This document shows, piece after piece, positions 34,203-44,497 of a stretch of 64,000 bases of DNA. A program made the translations under genes and the position numbers. Every line of letters starts with the position of its first letter. Within the stretch, counting starts at the first letter, position 1. The stretch covers positions 1 through 64,000 of the forward strand of contig NZ_JACIDZ010000009.1 of assembly GCF_014196625.1 (NCBI RefSeq), written 5' to 3'. The notes under the pieces are model-generated. The model was given only the letters and a program-made list of their open reading frames with translations, ran no database searches and was not told the DNA's origin. Source of the DNA: Martelella radicis. Its GTDB lineage: Bacteria; Pseudomonadota; Alphaproteobacteria; Rhizobiales; Rhizobiaceae.

Positions 34203-34550
34203 ATGGCGGAGAGTGATATGGGACTAACGACCGAAGAACAGATCCTGATCGAACAGCGCGTCACCAATGGCGCGAAATCGCCGGCGGCGGCCTATCTTCT
34301 GTGGTTCTTCGTCGGCTGGGCCGGCGCGCACCGGTTCTATCTCGGCAGGCCCGGATCGGCGATCGCCATGCTGCTCCTGAATGTCGTCGGCTGGCTGACA
34401 TTCGTCTTCATCATCGGCTTCGTGTTTCTGGCGGTATTCGGCATCTGGTGGCTGGTCGACCTGTTCCTCATCTCAGGCATGATCGACGCCCAGAAGAGCG
34501 AGCTGCGCAATTCGCTCACGCAGCAGGCGCTCGTCTCACAAAACAAATAG
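34203..34550 (+). CDS. TM2 domain membrane protein
   Basis: A 115-residue protein with a TM2 domain. After a hydrophilic N-terminus come helix one (AAYLLWFFVGWAGAHRFYLGRPGSA) with the conserved GAHRFYLG turn, and helix two (TFVFIIGFVFLAVFGIWWLVDLFLI) with the WWLVDLF ending. The function of bacterial TM2 proteins is unknown. Two ATG codons 15 bases apart both have GGAG; the first is used here. The gene is convergent with gshB, 3 bases apart. Confidence 0.82.
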   Translation: MAESDMGLTTEEQILIEQRVTNGAKSPAAAYLLWFFVGWAGAHRFYLGRPGSAIAMLLLNVVGWLTFVFIIGFVFLAVFGIWWLVDLFLISGMIDAQKSELRNSLTQQALVSQNK

Positions 34551-34553
34551 GGC

Positions 34554-35501
34554 TCAGCCGCGCTTCTTCTCGATTGCGTCCCACATGAGCGCGGCGATGT
34601 CCGCGCCGCCGAACCTCTTCACCTCGCGAATGCCGGTGGGGGAGGTGACGTTGATTTCCGTCATATAATCGCCGATCACATCGATGCCGACGAGAATGAA
34701 GCCGCGCTCCTTCAGCGACGGGCCGATGCGCGCGCAGATCTCTTCCTCGCGCGCTGTCAGTTCGGAGGGTTCGGCGCGTCCGCCGACATGCATGTTGGAG
34801 CGGCTGTCGGTCTCTGCCGGCACACGGTTGATCGCGCCGGCAAATTCGCCGTCGACGAGGATGATGCGCTTGTCGCCCTTGCGCACGGCCGGCAGGTAGG
34901 CCTGGGCGATATAGGGTTCGCGGAACATCTGCTCGAACATTTCCAGAAGCGAGGTGAAATTGCGGTCGTCGCGGGTGGAATGGAAGACGCCCGCGCCGCC
35001 ATTGCCGTAAAGCGGTTTCAGGATGATGTCGCCCATTTCCTCGCGGAACCGCGCGATCTCGCCGACGTCCTTGGTGATCAGCGTCGGCGGCATCAGATCG
35101 GCAAATTCTGTGACGAAGATCTTCTCCGGCGAGTTGCGCACCCAGGCCGGATCATTGACCACCAGCGTCTTCGGGTGGATGCGCTCCAGCATGTGGGTCG
35201 AGGTGATATAGGCCATGTCGAAGGGCGGGTCCTGGCGCAGCAGCACCACATCCATGGTCGAAAGGTCGGTGCGCTCGGCGGGGCCGAGCGTGTAATGGTC
35301 GCCTTCCACGTCGCGCAGCGTCATCTTCTCGACGGCGGCAATCACCTTGCCATCCCTCAGCGTCAGCCGGTCGGGCGTATAGTGATAAAGCTCGTAGCCG
35401 CGGTTCTGCGCCTCCAGCGACATGGCGAAGGTGGAATCGCCCGCAATCTTCACGGTGGAGATATGGTCCATCTGGACGGCGACTTTTTTGATTGCGGCCA
35501 T
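34554..35501 (-). CDS. gshB: Glutathione synthetase
   Basis: A 315-residue ATP-grasp ligase that joins gamma-glutamylcysteine and glycine. The N-terminal domain begins [31 protein letters not shown]. The ATP-grasp part shows [47 protein letters not shown] and the metal-site ending [17 protein letters not shown]. The length equals E. coli GshB (316). The ATG used gives the family start; a longer in-frame start adds 22 unconserved residues. Confidence 0.96.
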   Translation of the reverse strand: MAAIKKVAVQMDHISTVKIAGDSTFAMSLEAQNRGYELYHYTPDRLTLRDGKVIAAVEKMTLRDVEGDHYTLGPAERTDLSTMDVVLLRQDPPFDMAYITSTHMLERIHPKTLVVNDPAWVRNSPEKIFVTEFADLMPPTLITKDVGEIARFREEMGDIILKPLYGNGGAGVFHSTRDDRNFTSLLEMFEQMFREPYIAQAYLPAVRKGDKRIILVDGEFAGAINRVPAETDSRSNMHVGGRAEPSELTAREEEICARIGPSLKERGFILVGIDVIGDYMTEINVTSPTGIREVKRFGGADIAALMWDAIEKKRG

Positions 35502-35577
35502 GAAACTGGAGCCCCCGGTCTGGTTTGAAGCGCCTCGATATGTAGTCACCGCATGAGCCGTTGGCAATCGCCTTGCG

Positions 35578-36582
35578 TCAGTCGGAGATGCCCGAGACCG
35601 TGCAGATCAGCAGATCGTGATCCGAAAGCGGCGTGCCCTCGTCATCCAGCGCGTCGACCACGCGGCTTTCGGCGATCACAAGCCCGCGCGAGAGAAACCA
35701 GTCGAGCTTCATCGGCTGCGGATCCGTTCCGGAGATCAGGCTGGGGCGCGTGGTGATCCTGTCTTTCGGGCCGCCATGGCGCTGATAGCCCCTGTCGCGC
35801 GCCAGATCGAAAAGGGTTTCGGCATCGGCATCGCCGCCGGTGCGGTTGCCGGTGTTGAGGTCGCCGCCGATCAGCACGGGCAGGTCGGAAAAATGCCAGT
35901 CGATCAGGTCGAAGATGTCGGCCATCTGGCGTTCGCGCAGTTCAATGTCGCCATGGCTTTCCAGGTGGGTCGAGAGCGCGACGATCGGCCCCCCGGTGGT
36001 CTCGATCTTCGCGCCGATCGCCATGCGCGCGCCGATGCGCGGCTGGTCGTTGTCGTCGGAAAACCAGATCGGCGGGCCGGAAAGCGGCAGCATGAAAGGG
36101 GTCTCCAGCGCCCTGGCGGCAAGAAGCGCATTGCCGTGAAAGCCCTTCGCGTTGAAGTCATCGGTGCAATAGGGCCGCTCGGCTTCATTGCCGAGGCCGA
36201 GCTCGAGAAACTCGACGCCGTAGGCATAGGCCATTTTGAGCGCGTTGGCGATCTCGGCGGTCGGGTGGCGCTGGGCCGTGCGGGCCATGCCGTTGTCCAT
36301 TTCCGAAAGCATCACCAGGCTGGCCTGTTCGCCCGCAAGCTTTTCGGCGCTCCTTTCGGGGAACAGCCCGCGCTGCAGGTTCCAGGCGGCGGCCTGGAAG
36401 GGAAAGCCCAGCAGGCCTGTCGCCGACGGGGCCCCGCCGGTCTCGAGCGTCTGCAGACAGGAGAGTTCCTGCCGGTAGCGATCGTGAACATGCGCTGATT
36501 TTTCCAGCCCCAGAATGCGCTCGCGTTCGGCGCGACCGGGTCCTTCCAGGGCATGGACGCAATCGGTGAAAAGTTCCGGCAT
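35578..36582 (-). CDS. Endonuclease/exonuclease/phosphatase-family hydrolase
   Basis: A 334-residue DNase-I-fold hydrolase. Active-site motifs are in order: [42 protein letters not shown] and the terminal LSDHDLLI, so all metal and catalytic residues seem present. It begins 10 bases after the ugpC stop on the same strand, so it is likely the last gene of ugpBAEC. That position favours a phosphodiester substrate such as glycerophosphodiesters over DNA. No signal peptide is visible. Confidence 0.82.
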   Translation of the reverse strand: MPELFTDCVHALEGPGRAERERILGLEKSAHVHDRYRQELSCLQTLETGGAPSATGLLGFPFQAAAWNLQRGLFPERSAEKLAGEQASLVMLSEMDNGMARTAQRHPTAEIANALKMAYAYGVEFLELGLGNEAERPYCTDDFNAKGFHGNALLAARALETPFMLPLSGPPIWFSDDNDQPRIGARMAIGAKIETTGGPIVALSTHLESHGDIELRERQMADIFDLIDWHFSDLPVLIGGDLNTGNRTGGDADAETLFDLARDRGYQRHGGPKDRITTRPSLISGTDPQPMKLDWFLSRGLVIAESRVVDALDDEGTPLSDHDLLICTVSGISD

Positions 36583-36592
36583 GGGCGTTGCT

Positions 36593-37672
36593 TCAGGCTG
36601 TAACCGTTGCGCTCCGGGAATGGATCCGCTTGCCGGTTTCCCGATCATAGAAATGCAGCTTTGCCGGATCAATCGAAAAGCGCATCTCGTCTGCAAGCGG
36701 AATGGCGGGTGAGAGGGCGGCGGTCAGGCTCTGCTCGCCGATCAGGCAATGGGCAAGCCGCGTCGCGCCCAGTTCCTCGACATAGTCGAGCTTCGCGGTG
36801 ATCGTGTGTGCAGATGGTTCTTCCGCAACCTGCAGGTCCTCGGCCCGGATGCCGACGGTCAGCGCGCCGGAGACCGGCAGGTCGCGGGCAAGCTCCAGCA
36901 CATTATAGCCGATCGCCAGCCGGTCACCGTTCAGTTCGCCGGAGACGAGGTTCATCGCCGGCGAGCCGATGAAATTGGCGACAAAGGTCGAGGCTGGCTT
37001 GTGGTAGACGTCGAGCGGCGTGCCGATCTGCTCGATGCGGCCCGCATTCAGCACGACCAGCCGGTCGGCCAGCGTCATCGCCTCGAGCTGATCATGGGTG
37101 ACGTAGATGGAGGTGGTGCCGAGGCGCTTCTGCAGATGCTTGATCTCGCCGCGCATGGAAACGCGCAGCTTGGCGTCGAGGTTCGACAGCGGTTCGTCGA
37201 ACAGGAAGGCGGCGGGCTTGCGCACGATGGCGCGGCCCATGGCCACGCGCTGGCGCTGGCCGCCGGAAAGGGCGCGGGGCTTGCGCTCCAGATAGGGTTC
37301 CAGCTCCAGCATGCGGGCGGCTTCCTTCACCCGCGCCGCGATCTCGGCCTTCGGCGTGCCCCGGTTTTTCAGGCCATAGGCCAGGTTGTTGTAGACCGTC
37401 ATATGCGGATAGAGCGCGTAGTTCTGGAACACCATGGCGATGTCGCGCTCGGCCGGATCCTTCCTGTTGACGACCTTTCCGCCGATCTTCACCTCGCCCT
37501 CGGTGATCGCCTCAAGGCCGGCGACCATGCGCAACAGCGTGGACTTGCCGCAGCCCGACGGGCCGACAAGGACGATGAACTCGCCGTCCTCGATATGGAT
37601 ATCGACATTGTCGACCGCGCGGGCATCGCCGGAGTAGATCTTGGAGACCTTTGAAATTTCGATAGCAGCCAT
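36593..37672 (-). CDS. ugpC: sn-Glycerol-3-phosphate ABC transporter ATPase
   Basis: A 359-residue ATPase of the CUT1/MalK type. It has Walker [10 protein letters not shown], signature [15 protein letters not shown], Walker [13 protein letters not shown], switch [10 protein letters not shown] and a C-terminal TOBE/OB region from about 235. Gene order ugpB-A-E-C is intact. It energises uptake of glycerol-3-phosphate or glycerophosphodiesters as a phosphorus source. It follows ugpE after 10 bases. Confidence 0.92.
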   Translation of the reverse strand: MAAIEISKVSKIYSGDARAVDNVDIHIEDGEFIVLVGPSGCGKSTLLRMVAGLEAITEGEVKIGGKVVNRKDPAERDIAMVFQNYALYPHMTVYNNLAYGLKNRGTPKAEIAARVKEAARMLELEPYLERKPRALSGGQRQRVAMGRAIVRKPAAFLFDEPLSNLDAKLRVSMRGEIKHLQKRLGTTSIYVTHDQLEAMTLADRLVVLNAGRIEQIGTPLDVYHKPASTFVANFIGSPAMNLVSGELNGDRLAIGYNVLELARDLPVSGALTVGIRAEDLQVAEEPSAHTITAKLDYVEELGATRLAHCLIGEQSLTAALSPAIPLADEMRFSIDPAKLHFYDRETGKRIHSRSATVTA

Positions 37673-37682
37673 TTTATTCTTC

Positions 37683-38525
37683 CTATTTGTCGCTTTCCGT
37701 CAGGCCCTTGATGAACCAGCTCTGGAAGATCACCACGATCAGGACCGGCGGCAGCATGGCGAGAACCGCCAGCGCGAAGGCCTGGTTGTATTCGGGGATC
37801 TGGCTTCCGACCCAGACGAGGAGGATCTGCTTGATGCCGCGCACCAGCGTGTAGAAGGTTTCCTCGTTGGTCATGATCATCGGCCACAGATACTGGTTCC
37901 AGCCATAGACGAACATGATGATGAAGATCGCCGCCATCATCGTCTTCGACAGCGGTACGAGAATGTCGATGAAGAACTTGAACGGCCCGGCGCCATCGAT
38001 GCGGGCGGCCTCCAGCAGTTCGTCGGGAACCGACTTGAAGAACTGGCGGAAGAAGAAGGTGCCGGTGGCCGATGCCAGAAGCGGCACGATCAGGCCGGTA
38101 TAGGTGTTGACGAGGCCAAGCTTGGTCATGACGTCGTAGGAGGGCAGGATGCGCACCTCAAGCGGCAGAAGCAGGGTGGTGAAGATCATCCAGAAGAACA
38201 GCGTCGAAAACCGCGAGCGGAAATAGACCAGTCCATAGGCCGCCATCATCGACAGCACGATCTTGCCGACGGCAAAGCCGATGCCGAGGATGAAGGAGTT
38301 CATCACCATGCGGGCGCCGGTCACGTCGCCGGTAAACCCGCCGCGCGTGGTCAGCACCTCCTTGTAGGTGTCAACGAAATCATCGCCCCAGGTGACCTGG
38401 AGGCCTTTCATGTGAACGTCGACCGCTTCATGGGTCGAGGTCATGAAGGCGACGAAGATCGGGCCGACCATGATGAAGACGCCGAAGAGCAGGATGAGGT
38501 GGTCCCAGAAATTTGTTCTATGCAT
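37683..38525 (-). CDS. ugpE: sn-Glycerol-3-phosphate ABC transporter permease
   Basis: A 280-residue inner-membrane permease with six helices. The EAA loop reads [25 protein letters not shown]. The N-terminus ([28 protein letters not shown]) and length match UgpE (281 in E. coli). It pairs with UgpA as the channel. Confidence 0.92.
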   Translation of the reverse strand: MHRTNFWDHLILLFGVFIMVGPIFVAFMTSTHEAVDVHMKGLQVTWGDDFVDTYKEVLTTRGGFTGDVTGARMVMNSFILGIGFAVGKIVLSMMAAYGLVYFRSRFSTLFFWMIFTTLLLPLEVRILPSYDVMTKLGLVNTYTGLIVPLLASATGTFFFRQFFKSVPDELLEAARIDGAGPFKFFIDILVPLSKTMMAAIFIIMFVYGWNQYLWPMIMTNEETFYTLVRGIKQILLVWVGSQIPEYNQAFALAVLAMLPPVLIVVIFQSWFIKGLTESDK

Positions 38526-38537
38526 CGGTCCGGCTCC

Positions 38538-39419
38538 TCAATTGTAGTGCACGCGCCGCTCGATGAAGCGGAACTGGAAGAAGGTGAGCACCAGCACGAT
38601 CAGCATCAGGATCACCGATTGCGCCGCCGAGCCGCCGATGTCATTGCCGCGGAAGCCGTCCATATAGACCTTGTAGACCAGGGTGATCGGGTTGTTGGCG
38701 GCCTTGTCCTTCACGATCACGTCGATGATGCCGAACGTGTCGAACAGCGAATAGGTCATGTTGATGATCAGGAGGAAGAAGGCTGTCGGCGCCAGAAGCG
38801 GCAGCGTCACGGTCCAGAACCGGCCAAGGCGCGAGCGGTTGTCGATCGCCGCCGCCTCGCGCACGGAAACGGGAATGGACTGCAGGCCGGACAGGAAGAA
38901 GATGAAATTATAGGGGATCTGTTTCCACACGGCGACGGTGATCATCGCAAAGGCGGTGTCGAAATAATTGATGCCGACCTTCATGTCCCAGCCGAACCAC
39001 GCGGCCATCTTCACGAAGGGACCGATATGCTGGTCGAAGAACATCATGCCGATCAGGCCTGCGACCGGCGGCGCGATCGCATAGACGGAAATCAGCAGCG
39101 TCTTGTATGTGCTCGAACCGCGGATCACATCATCGGCCTTGGAGGCGAGAAGCAGGCCGAGCGCGAGCGAGAAGAAGGTCACCAGAACCGTGAAGATCAC
39201 GGTGAACTGGGCGACGCGCAGATAATAGCTCGAGGTCAGCGCATCGGTGTAATTGTCGAGGCCGACAAAACTCGCGCTGAAGCCGAAGGGATCCTCCAGA
39301 TAGAAGGACGACTGGATCGCCTGCACCGACGGCCAGTAGAAGAAGATCACGATGATGGCCATCTGCGGCAGCACGAAGAGATAGGGCAGCAGGGGCGAAT
39401 TGAACTGGACGCGCTTCAT
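38538..39419 (-). CDS. ugpA: sn-Glycerol-3-phosphate ABC transporter permease
   Basis: A 293-residue permease, the size of UgpA. It begins MKRVQFNSPLLPYLFVLPQMAIIVIFFYWPS and carries the coupling loop VREAAAIDNRSRLGRFWTVTLPLLAPTAFF. A start 21 bases upstream is possible but less typical. It is separated from ugpB by 74 bases that contain a strong hairpin. Confidence 0.92.
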   Translation of the reverse strand: MKRVQFNSPLLPYLFVLPQMAIIVIFFYWPSVQAIQSSFYLEDPFGFSASFVGLDNYTDALTSSYYLRVAQFTVIFTVLVTFFSLALGLLLASKADDVIRGSSTYKTLLISVYAIAPPVAGLIGMMFFDQHIGPFVKMAAWFGWDMKVGINYFDTAFAMITVAVWKQIPYNFIFFLSGLQSIPVSVREAAAIDNRSRLGRFWTVTLPLLAPTAFFLLIINMTYSLFDTFGIIDVIVKDKAANNPITLVYKVYMDGFRGNDIGGSAAQSVILMLIVLVLTFFQFRFIERRVHYN

Positions 39420-39441
39420 GGCAACTTTCCGATATGGCAAA

Positions 39442-39466
39442 GTCCGGGGGCGCTATGCCCCCGGAC
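39442..39466 (-). terminator. Intercistronic hairpin between ugpB and ugpA
   Basis: A perfect 10-pair stem (GTCCGGGGGC with GCCCCCGGAC) and a 5-base loop lie in the 74-base ugpB-ugpA gap. No T-run follows, so it is more likely a 3' RNA-stabilising or attenuating element that raises binding-protein yield over the permeases. Confidence 0.6.
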
Positions 39467-39493
39467 CGAACATGTCCGAACGATCGCTTGGGA

Positions 39494-40792
39494 TCAGTTG
39501 GAAGCCGTCTTGGCGAAGCGGGCGAGAAGGGCGTTGCCTTCTTCCTGGATCGTCGCCATGGCGTCTTCAACCGAGGTCTCGCCGGCGAAGATCTTGTTGT
39601 ATTCGCGTTCCATGACTTCGCGGATCTGCGGGTAGAAGCCCATGCGGTAGCCCTTGGACCATTCGCCGCCCGGCAGCGAGAGCTGCTGGATGCCGACTTC
39701 GGCAACCGGCTGCTCTTCGTACCAGCCGTCTTCCTTGGCCAGCTCGTAAGCGGCGGTGGTGACCGGAACGTAGCCGGTGGACTTGTGCCAGAAGTACTGG
39801 ATTTCCGGCGAGGTCAGGAACTGGAAGAAATCGGCCGTGCACTGGTTCTGGGCATCATCCTTGCCGGAAAGCGCGAAGAGGGCAGCGCCGCCGATGAAGG
39901 AGTTGGTGCCGGCGCCTTCGATCGAATCCCAGTAGGGCAGGAAGGTGGCCGAGAAGGGCATCTGGGCGGATTTCTGCAGGCCGCCGAAGGAACCCGAGGA
40001 ACCGATCCAGAGCGCAACCTTGTCTTCTTCGAAAGGCTTCTGGTTATCGGACCAGCCGGCGCCGAAATAACCGAAATAGCCTTCGTCGTACCATGCCTTG
40101 AGCTTGTCATACATCATGACGTGCTCGGGCGTGGTCACCAGGATCTCGGTGCCGTCGACGCTGTCATAACCATTGTTGTTGGTGGCGAACTGGAGATTGT
40201 TGCGCGAGAAGAAGTTCTCGGTCATTTCCCAGGTGAGCTGCGACTGGACGAGCGGGATATAACCGGCATCCTTGAGGGCGGGCGCGATTTCCTCGAATTC
40301 TTCCCAGGTCTTCGGCGGCTCGACACCGGCCTTCTCGAAGGCTTCGGTGTTGGTATACATGATCGGCGCCGAGGAGTTGAACGGCATGCCGACGAACTTG
40401 CCGTCGCTGTCTGCGTAGAAATAGCGGACGCCTTCGATGAAGTCTTCGCGGTTGAAGTCGTAGCCGGCGTCGTTGATCAGGTCTTCTGCCGGAATGGCAG
40501 CGCCCTTGGCGTTCATGATGGTGGCAGCACCGGCGTCGAACACCTGCAGGATGTTCGGCTGTTCGCCCGAGCGGAAGGCGGCGATGCCGGAGGCGAGGGC
40601 TTCTTCATAAGTGCCCTTGGAAACCGGCGTCAGGTTGCAGCTATCCTGGCTTTCGTTGAAGCGCTTGGAAATCTCGTTGATAACGGCCTGGTTGTTGCCG
40701 CCCATGCCGTGCCACCAGGTGATGTCGGTGGCGGCGAATGCGGTCGAGGTCGAAAGGCCGACGGTCAGCGCGGCCAGAACAAATTTCTTCAT
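39494..40792 (-). CDS. ugpB: sn-Glycerol-3-phosphate-binding periplasmic protein
   Basis: A 432-residue solute-binding protein with a Sec signal peptide cut near residue 20 (TAFA). Family features are DITWWHGMGGNNQAVINEISKRFNES, the SKGTYEEALASGIAAFRSGEQPNILQVFD region and a tryptophan/glycine-rich ligand region (LWIGSSGSFGGL). It heads ugpBAEC. Ugp operons are usually PhoB-activated, but I could not find a convincing Pho box upstream. Confidence 0.93.
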   Translation of the reverse strand: MKKFVLAALTVGLSTSTAFAATDITWWHGMGGNNQAVINEISKRFNESQDSCNLTPVSKGTYEEALASGIAAFRSGEQPNILQVFDAGAATIMNAKGAAIPAEDLINDAGYDFNREDFIEGVRYFYADSDGKFVGMPFNSSAPIMYTNTEAFEKAGVEPPKTWEEFEEIAPALKDAGYIPLVQSQLTWEMTENFFSRNNLQFATNNNGYDSVDGTEILVTTPEHVMMYDKLKAWYDEGYFGYFGAGWSDNQKPFEEDKVALWIGSSGSFGGLQKSAQMPFSATFLPYWDSIEGAGTNSFIGGAALFALSGKDDAQNQCTADFFQFLTSPEIQYFWHKSTGYVPVTTAAYELAKEDGWYEEQPVAEVGIQQLSLPGGEWSKGYRMGFYPQIREVMEREYNKIFAGETSVEDAMATIQEEGNALLARFAKTASN

Positions 40793-40948
40793 GATGAAAG
40801 TCCCCGTTCAGAATCTGAATAATCATCGCGGTGGATGATGGAAGCGGGGGTATCGCGGTTGCGTGACGTCTGAACGACGATTTTGTTTCACTTTTATAAA
40901 ACCGAAGGCGCTCGCCCTTTCATTTGCGCATCTTCAATGTTCGTATCG

Positions 40949-41311
40949 TCAAAATGCATCGGGGAAATGTCGCGGCAGGCGACGGGGCAGGCAGGCAAGG
41001 ATGTCGTAGCGTTGCGACAGGCGATGGGCGTCTGGCTGGCGCGACAGCCAGACATCGGAGGCCGCGCGGATGCGCCTTTGGGCAGAGGCGGTCACGGCGT
41101 CGATCGCGAGCTGCTCGCTGACGCGCGCCTTGACCTCGATGAAGATGGCGAGGTCGCCCTTGCGGGCAATGATGTCGATTTCGCCGGCATGGCATTTGAA
41201 GCGCATGGCGAGAATGCGGTAACCCTTCAGGCGAAGGTAAAGGGCGGCAAGGCTTTCCGCGCGCCGGCCGCGCCGTTCCGCATCCCGCCGTCTCGTCGCC
41301 TCACGCGCCAT
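40949..41311 (-). CDS. UPF0102 family protein YraN
   Basis: A 120-residue protein with a nuclease-like fold. The GEIDIIARKGDLAIFIEVKAR stretch matches the Asp...Glu-x-Lys metal site of Holliday-junction-resolvase-like enzymes. The function is not proved. Its start overlaps the end of rsmI by 11 bases, the usual rsmI-yraN arrangement. Confidence 0.9.
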   Translation of the reverse strand: MAREATRRRDAERRGRRAESLAALYLRLKGYRILAMRFKCHAGEIDIIARKGDLAIFIEVKARVSEQLAIDAVTASAQRRIRAASDVWLSRQPDAHRLSQRYDILACLPRRLPRHFPDAF

Positions 41312-42194
41312 CGCCGTCCTTCAGGTCGAGAAGTCGCTGGTAGAGGTCCTTGCGCGCAAGTCCGGTCTGCCTCGCAGCCTGCGCTGCAGCCTTTGCCGCA
41401 GGCAGATCGGCGACAAGCGCCTGCAGCAGCGCGTCGACATCCGCCTCGCCCGGCGCTTCCGGCTTGGGCGGCGGGCCGATGACGAGCACGATCTCGCCCT
41501 TGACCTCCGCCTGGCGATAGGCTTCGGCAAGTTCGCCCAGCGTGCCGCGCCGGAATTCCTCATAAGTCTTGGTCAGTTCCCGGCAGACGGCGGCCTGCCG
41601 GCTTTCGCCGAGCACGGCGCTTGCCGCATCGAGCGTCGCGCCGATGCGATGGGGCGATTCGAAGAAGATCAGCGTTGCCGGAATATCCGCCAGTTCGGCC
41701 AGCCGGTCGCGGCGGCCCTTGTCCTTGTGCGGCAGGAAGCCGGCAAAGAAGAAGGCATCATTGGGAAGCCCCGCGCCGACAAGGGCTGCCAGCGGCGCGG
41801 AAGCGCCAGGGATCGGGACAACCTTGATGTCTTCCGCGATCGCCAGGCCCGCGAGCCTGTAGCCGGGGTCGGAGACGAGCGGCGTTCCGGCATCGGAGAC
41901 GAGGGCGACGCTCTTCCCCGCGCGAAGGGCCGCCATAAGCTGCTCCCCGGCCTTTTCCGCATTGTGCTCGTGATAGGCGAAGGGGCGCTTGGCGATGGCG
42001 AAGCGGTCGAGCAGCTTGCGGGTGACGCGCGTATCCTCGCAGGCGAGGACGTCCGCGCCGGCAAGGGTCTCGAGCGCGCGCACGGTGATATCGCCGAGAT
42101 TGCCGATCGGAGTGGCGACAAGGTAAAGGCCGGGCGAAAGCGGCCTTGCCTCGATCGAATGTCCCGCGATTTCAAATCTGTTGCCGTCGCTCAT
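41301..42194 (-). CDS. rsmI: 16S rRNA (cytidine1402-2'-O)-methyltransferase
   Basis: A 297-residue SAM-dependent tetrapyrrole-methylase-fold enzyme that modifies C1402 of 16S rRNA. Motifs are LYLVATPIGNLGDITVRALETL, CEDTRVTRKLL, VSDAGTPLVSDPGYRL and VPIPGASAPLAALV. The chosen ATG gives the family N-terminus; an in-frame start 201 bases further upstream runs into the dnaN leader and is unlikely. It is divergent from dnaN. Confidence 0.94.
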   Translation of the reverse strand: MSDGNRFEIAGHSIEARPLSPGLYLVATPIGNLGDITVRALETLAGADVLACEDTRVTRKLLDRFAIAKRPFAYHEHNAEKAGEQLMAALRAGKSVALVSDAGTPLVSDPGYRLAGLAIAEDIKVVPIPGASAPLAALVGAGLPNDAFFFAGFLPHKDKGRRDRLAELADIPATLIFFESPHRIGATLDAASAVLGESRQAAVCRELTKTYEEFRRGTLGELAEAYRQAEVKGEIVLVIGPPPKPEAPGEADVDALLQALVADLPAAKAAAQAARQTGLARKDLYQRLLDLKDGDGA

Positions 42195-42427
42195 CTCACG
42201 TCCCCGGTTTCCCTCTTTGATCATGGCCGTCAGGTCGCGACAAGGGGCGAGGGCATCGCGCCGGTCCGTGGGCTGGGCGGAATATGGGTGGAGGCTTGAT
42301 GCCGGGCCTTGCAATCGGCGCGGATTTGCTGTCATTTTGTCTCCCCGCCCGCGGCCTTTTCGGACGCGAGGCCCCGTTCGATTGCCCTCCGGCATTTGAC
42401 CCGTGCGAAAGAGTGAAAGCGAAAGTC

Positions 42428-43546
42428 ATGCGTATCACGCTCGAAAGATCCGACCTCCTGAAGTCCCTGAACCATGTTCACCGCGTGGTCGAGCGCCGCA
42501 ACACCATTCCGATTCTCTCCAACGTTCTGTTGAAGGCCGAGGGTAACGATCTCGAAATGAAGGCGACCGACCTTGATCTCGAGATCACCGAGAAGACGCC
42601 GGCCATGGTCGAACAGGCGGGCGCGACAACGGTTCCGGCCCATCTGCTCTACGAGATCGTGCGCAAGCTTTCCGACGGCGCCGAGGTTTCGCTGGCGACG
42701 GCGACCGACGGTCAGACTATTTCGGTCGCCTCCGGCAAGTCGAAATTCTCGCTGCAGTGCCTGCCGCAGGAGGATTTCCCGGACCTGACCGCCGGCACGT
42801 TCAGCCATGCCTTCAAGCTGAAGGCCGCCGATCTCAAGATGCTGATCGACCGCACCCAGTTCGCGATCTCGACCGAGGAAACGCGTTACTATCTGAACGG
42901 CATCTATTTCCACGCCATGACCGAAGGCTCCGAGCTGAAGCTGCGCGCGGTCGCCACCGACGGTCACCGTCTGGCGCGGGCCGAGATCGATGCGCCGTCC
43001 GGCTGCGAGAACATGCCGGGCGTCATCATCCCCCGCAAGACCGTCGGCGAATTGCAGAAGCTCGTCGATGACCCCGAGATCATTGTCAGTGTCGAAGTCT
43101 CCGATGCGAAGATCCGCTTTACCATCGGCTCGGTGGTGATCACCTCCAAGTTGATCGACGGCACCTTCCCGGATTACCAGCGTGTGATCCCGGCCAATAA
43201 TGACCGCGAGATGCGGATCGAATGCGATGCCTTCGCCAAGGCGGTCGATCGCGTGTCGACCGTCTCGTCGGAGCGCGGCCGCGCCGTCAAGCTGTCGCTT
43301 GCCGAAGGCCAGCTGACGCTCACGGTCAACAATCCTGATTCGGGCAGCGCCACCGACGAGCTCGCCGTCGGCTATGAAAGCGAGGCCATGGATATCGGCT
43401 TCAACGCCAAATATCTGCTCGACATCACCTCGCAGCTGACCGGCGACGAAGCGATCTTCCTGTTCGCAGACGCCGGCTCGCCGACGCTCGTGCGCGACAC
43501 CGACAGCGAGAACGCGCTTTATGTGCTGATGCCGATGCGGGTCTGA
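42428..43546 (+). CDS. dnaN: DNA polymerase III beta subunit (sliding clamp)
   Basis: A 372-residue clamp with three repeated domains, beginning MRITLERSDLLKSLNHVHRVVERRNTIPILSNVL and ending in the clamp-typical YVLMPMRV. It tethers polymerase III to DNA. As in other rhizobia, dnaA is not adjacent. The gene is divergent from rsmI, and the 233-base gap carries both promoters. Longer in-frame starts are unconserved. Confidence 0.97.
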   Translation: MRITLERSDLLKSLNHVHRVVERRNTIPILSNVLLKAEGNDLEMKATDLDLEITEKTPAMVEQAGATTVPAHLLYEIVRKLSDGAEVSLATATDGQTISVASGKSKFSLQCLPQEDFPDLTAGTFSHAFKLKAADLKMLIDRTQFAISTEETRYYLNGIYFHAMTEGSELKLRAVATDGHRLARAEIDAPSGCENMPGVIIPRKTVGELQKLVDDPEIIVSVEVSDAKIRFTIGSVVITSKLIDGTFPDYQRVIPANNDREMRIECDAFAKAVDRVSTVSSERGRAVKLSLAEGQLTLTVNNPDSGSATDELAVGYESEAMDIGFNAKYLLDITSQLTGDEAIFLFADAGSPTLVRDTDSENALYVLMPMRV

Positions 43547-43627
43547 TCCGGCCTTTTTCCTTCCCATTTTTCGGGTTTTATGCGACATGGAGCGCGAACA
43601 GGGCTCTTGGCGGGAAGGAGTTGTGGC

Positions 43628-44341
43628 ATGAGTGCACGCGAACGCTTGATCGTGGGACTGGATGTCCCGAGTGTGGACGAGGCGGCGCAGATGGTTGCGC
43701 GGCTCGGCGACAGCGTCTCCTTCTACAAGATCGGCTACCAGCTCGCCTTTGCCGGCGGGCTTTCCTTTGCCCGCGAACTGGCCGCCGACGGCAAGCAGGT
43801 CTTCCTCGACATGAAGCTGCTCGACATCGACAACACGGTCGCCAAGGGCGTGGAGAACATCGCCAAGATGGGCATGTCGATGCTGACGCTGCATGCCTAT
43901 CCCAAGGCCATGCGCGCGGCGGTGGAGGCGGCCGAGGGCTCCGGGCTCTGCCTTCTCGGCGTCACCGTGCTGACCTCGATGGATGATGCCGATCTTGCCG
44001 AGGCCGGCTATCCGGGCGACGCACAGGCGCTGGTGAAGCGCCGCGCCGCGCAGGCGGCGGAAGCGGGCATGGGCGGCATCGTCTGCTCTGCGGCCGAAGC
44101 GGTTCTGGTGCGCGACATCATCGGGCCGGAGCGCGCCATCGTTACGCCCGGCATCCGGCCAGCGGGAGTATCCTCGGACGACCAGAAGCGGGTGATGACG
44201 CCGGCCAAGGCGATTGCCGCCGGCGCCTCTCATCTCGTTGTCGCCCGTCCGATCCTCCGAGCAGACGATCCGAAGGCGGCGGCTAAGGCCATTGTCGCCG
44301 ATATCGAGAGCGCTATGTCAGTAGGAACAGGGTCCGCATAA
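43628..44341 (+). CDS. pyrF: Orotidine 5'-phosphate decarboxylase
   Basis: A 237-residue TIM barrel that converts OMP to UMP, the last step of pyrimidine synthesis. Motifs are [13 protein letters not shown], the catalytic Asp-Lys-Asp in [16 protein letters not shown], and the phosphate loop [18 protein letters not shown] and VVARPIL. AAGGAG precedes the ATG. A 6-pair GTGTCC/GGACAC hairpin lies just past the stop but lacks a T-run. Confidence 0.96.
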   Translation: MSARERLIVGLDVPSVDEAAQMVARLGDSVSFYKIGYQLAFAGGLSFARELAADGKQVFLDMKLLDIDNTVAKGVENIAKMGMSMLTLHAYPKAMRAAVEAAEGSGLCLLGVTVLTSMDDADLAEAGYPGDAQALVKRRAAQAAEAGMGGIVCSAAEAVLVRDIIGPERAIVTPGIRPAGVSSDDQKRVMTPAKAIAAGASHLVVARPILRADDPKAAAKAIVADIESAMSVGTGSA

Positions 44342-44497
44342 AGGGCAATGTGTCCCTTTGGACACGCCAGGCGGGAAATATCGTGAGGTCTGCTGCGACT
44401 GCGAAAACTGCGTCAGCTTGACCCTTCACCTTCGGCCCGGTTTGGGCTATTGCACTCATGTAATCAATTCGGCTTTCGGCGATTTCAGGAGCTAGGC

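Noticed and set aside
37641-39635. A 664-codon plus-strand open frame rich in Asp, His and Gln
   Set aside because: It mirrors ugpE and ugpA, whose membrane helices and EAA loops are unmistakable. The composition is that of an antisense frame.
40793-40948. A PhoB box before ugpB
   Set aside because: Expected from knowledge of ugp operons, but only weak partial matches (around the GTTCAGACGTCACG stretch on the minus strand) were found. Not supported.
42195-42427. Replication origin beside dnaN
   Set aside because: dnaA is absent and no cluster of DnaA boxes or AT-rich unwinding element is visible in the gap.
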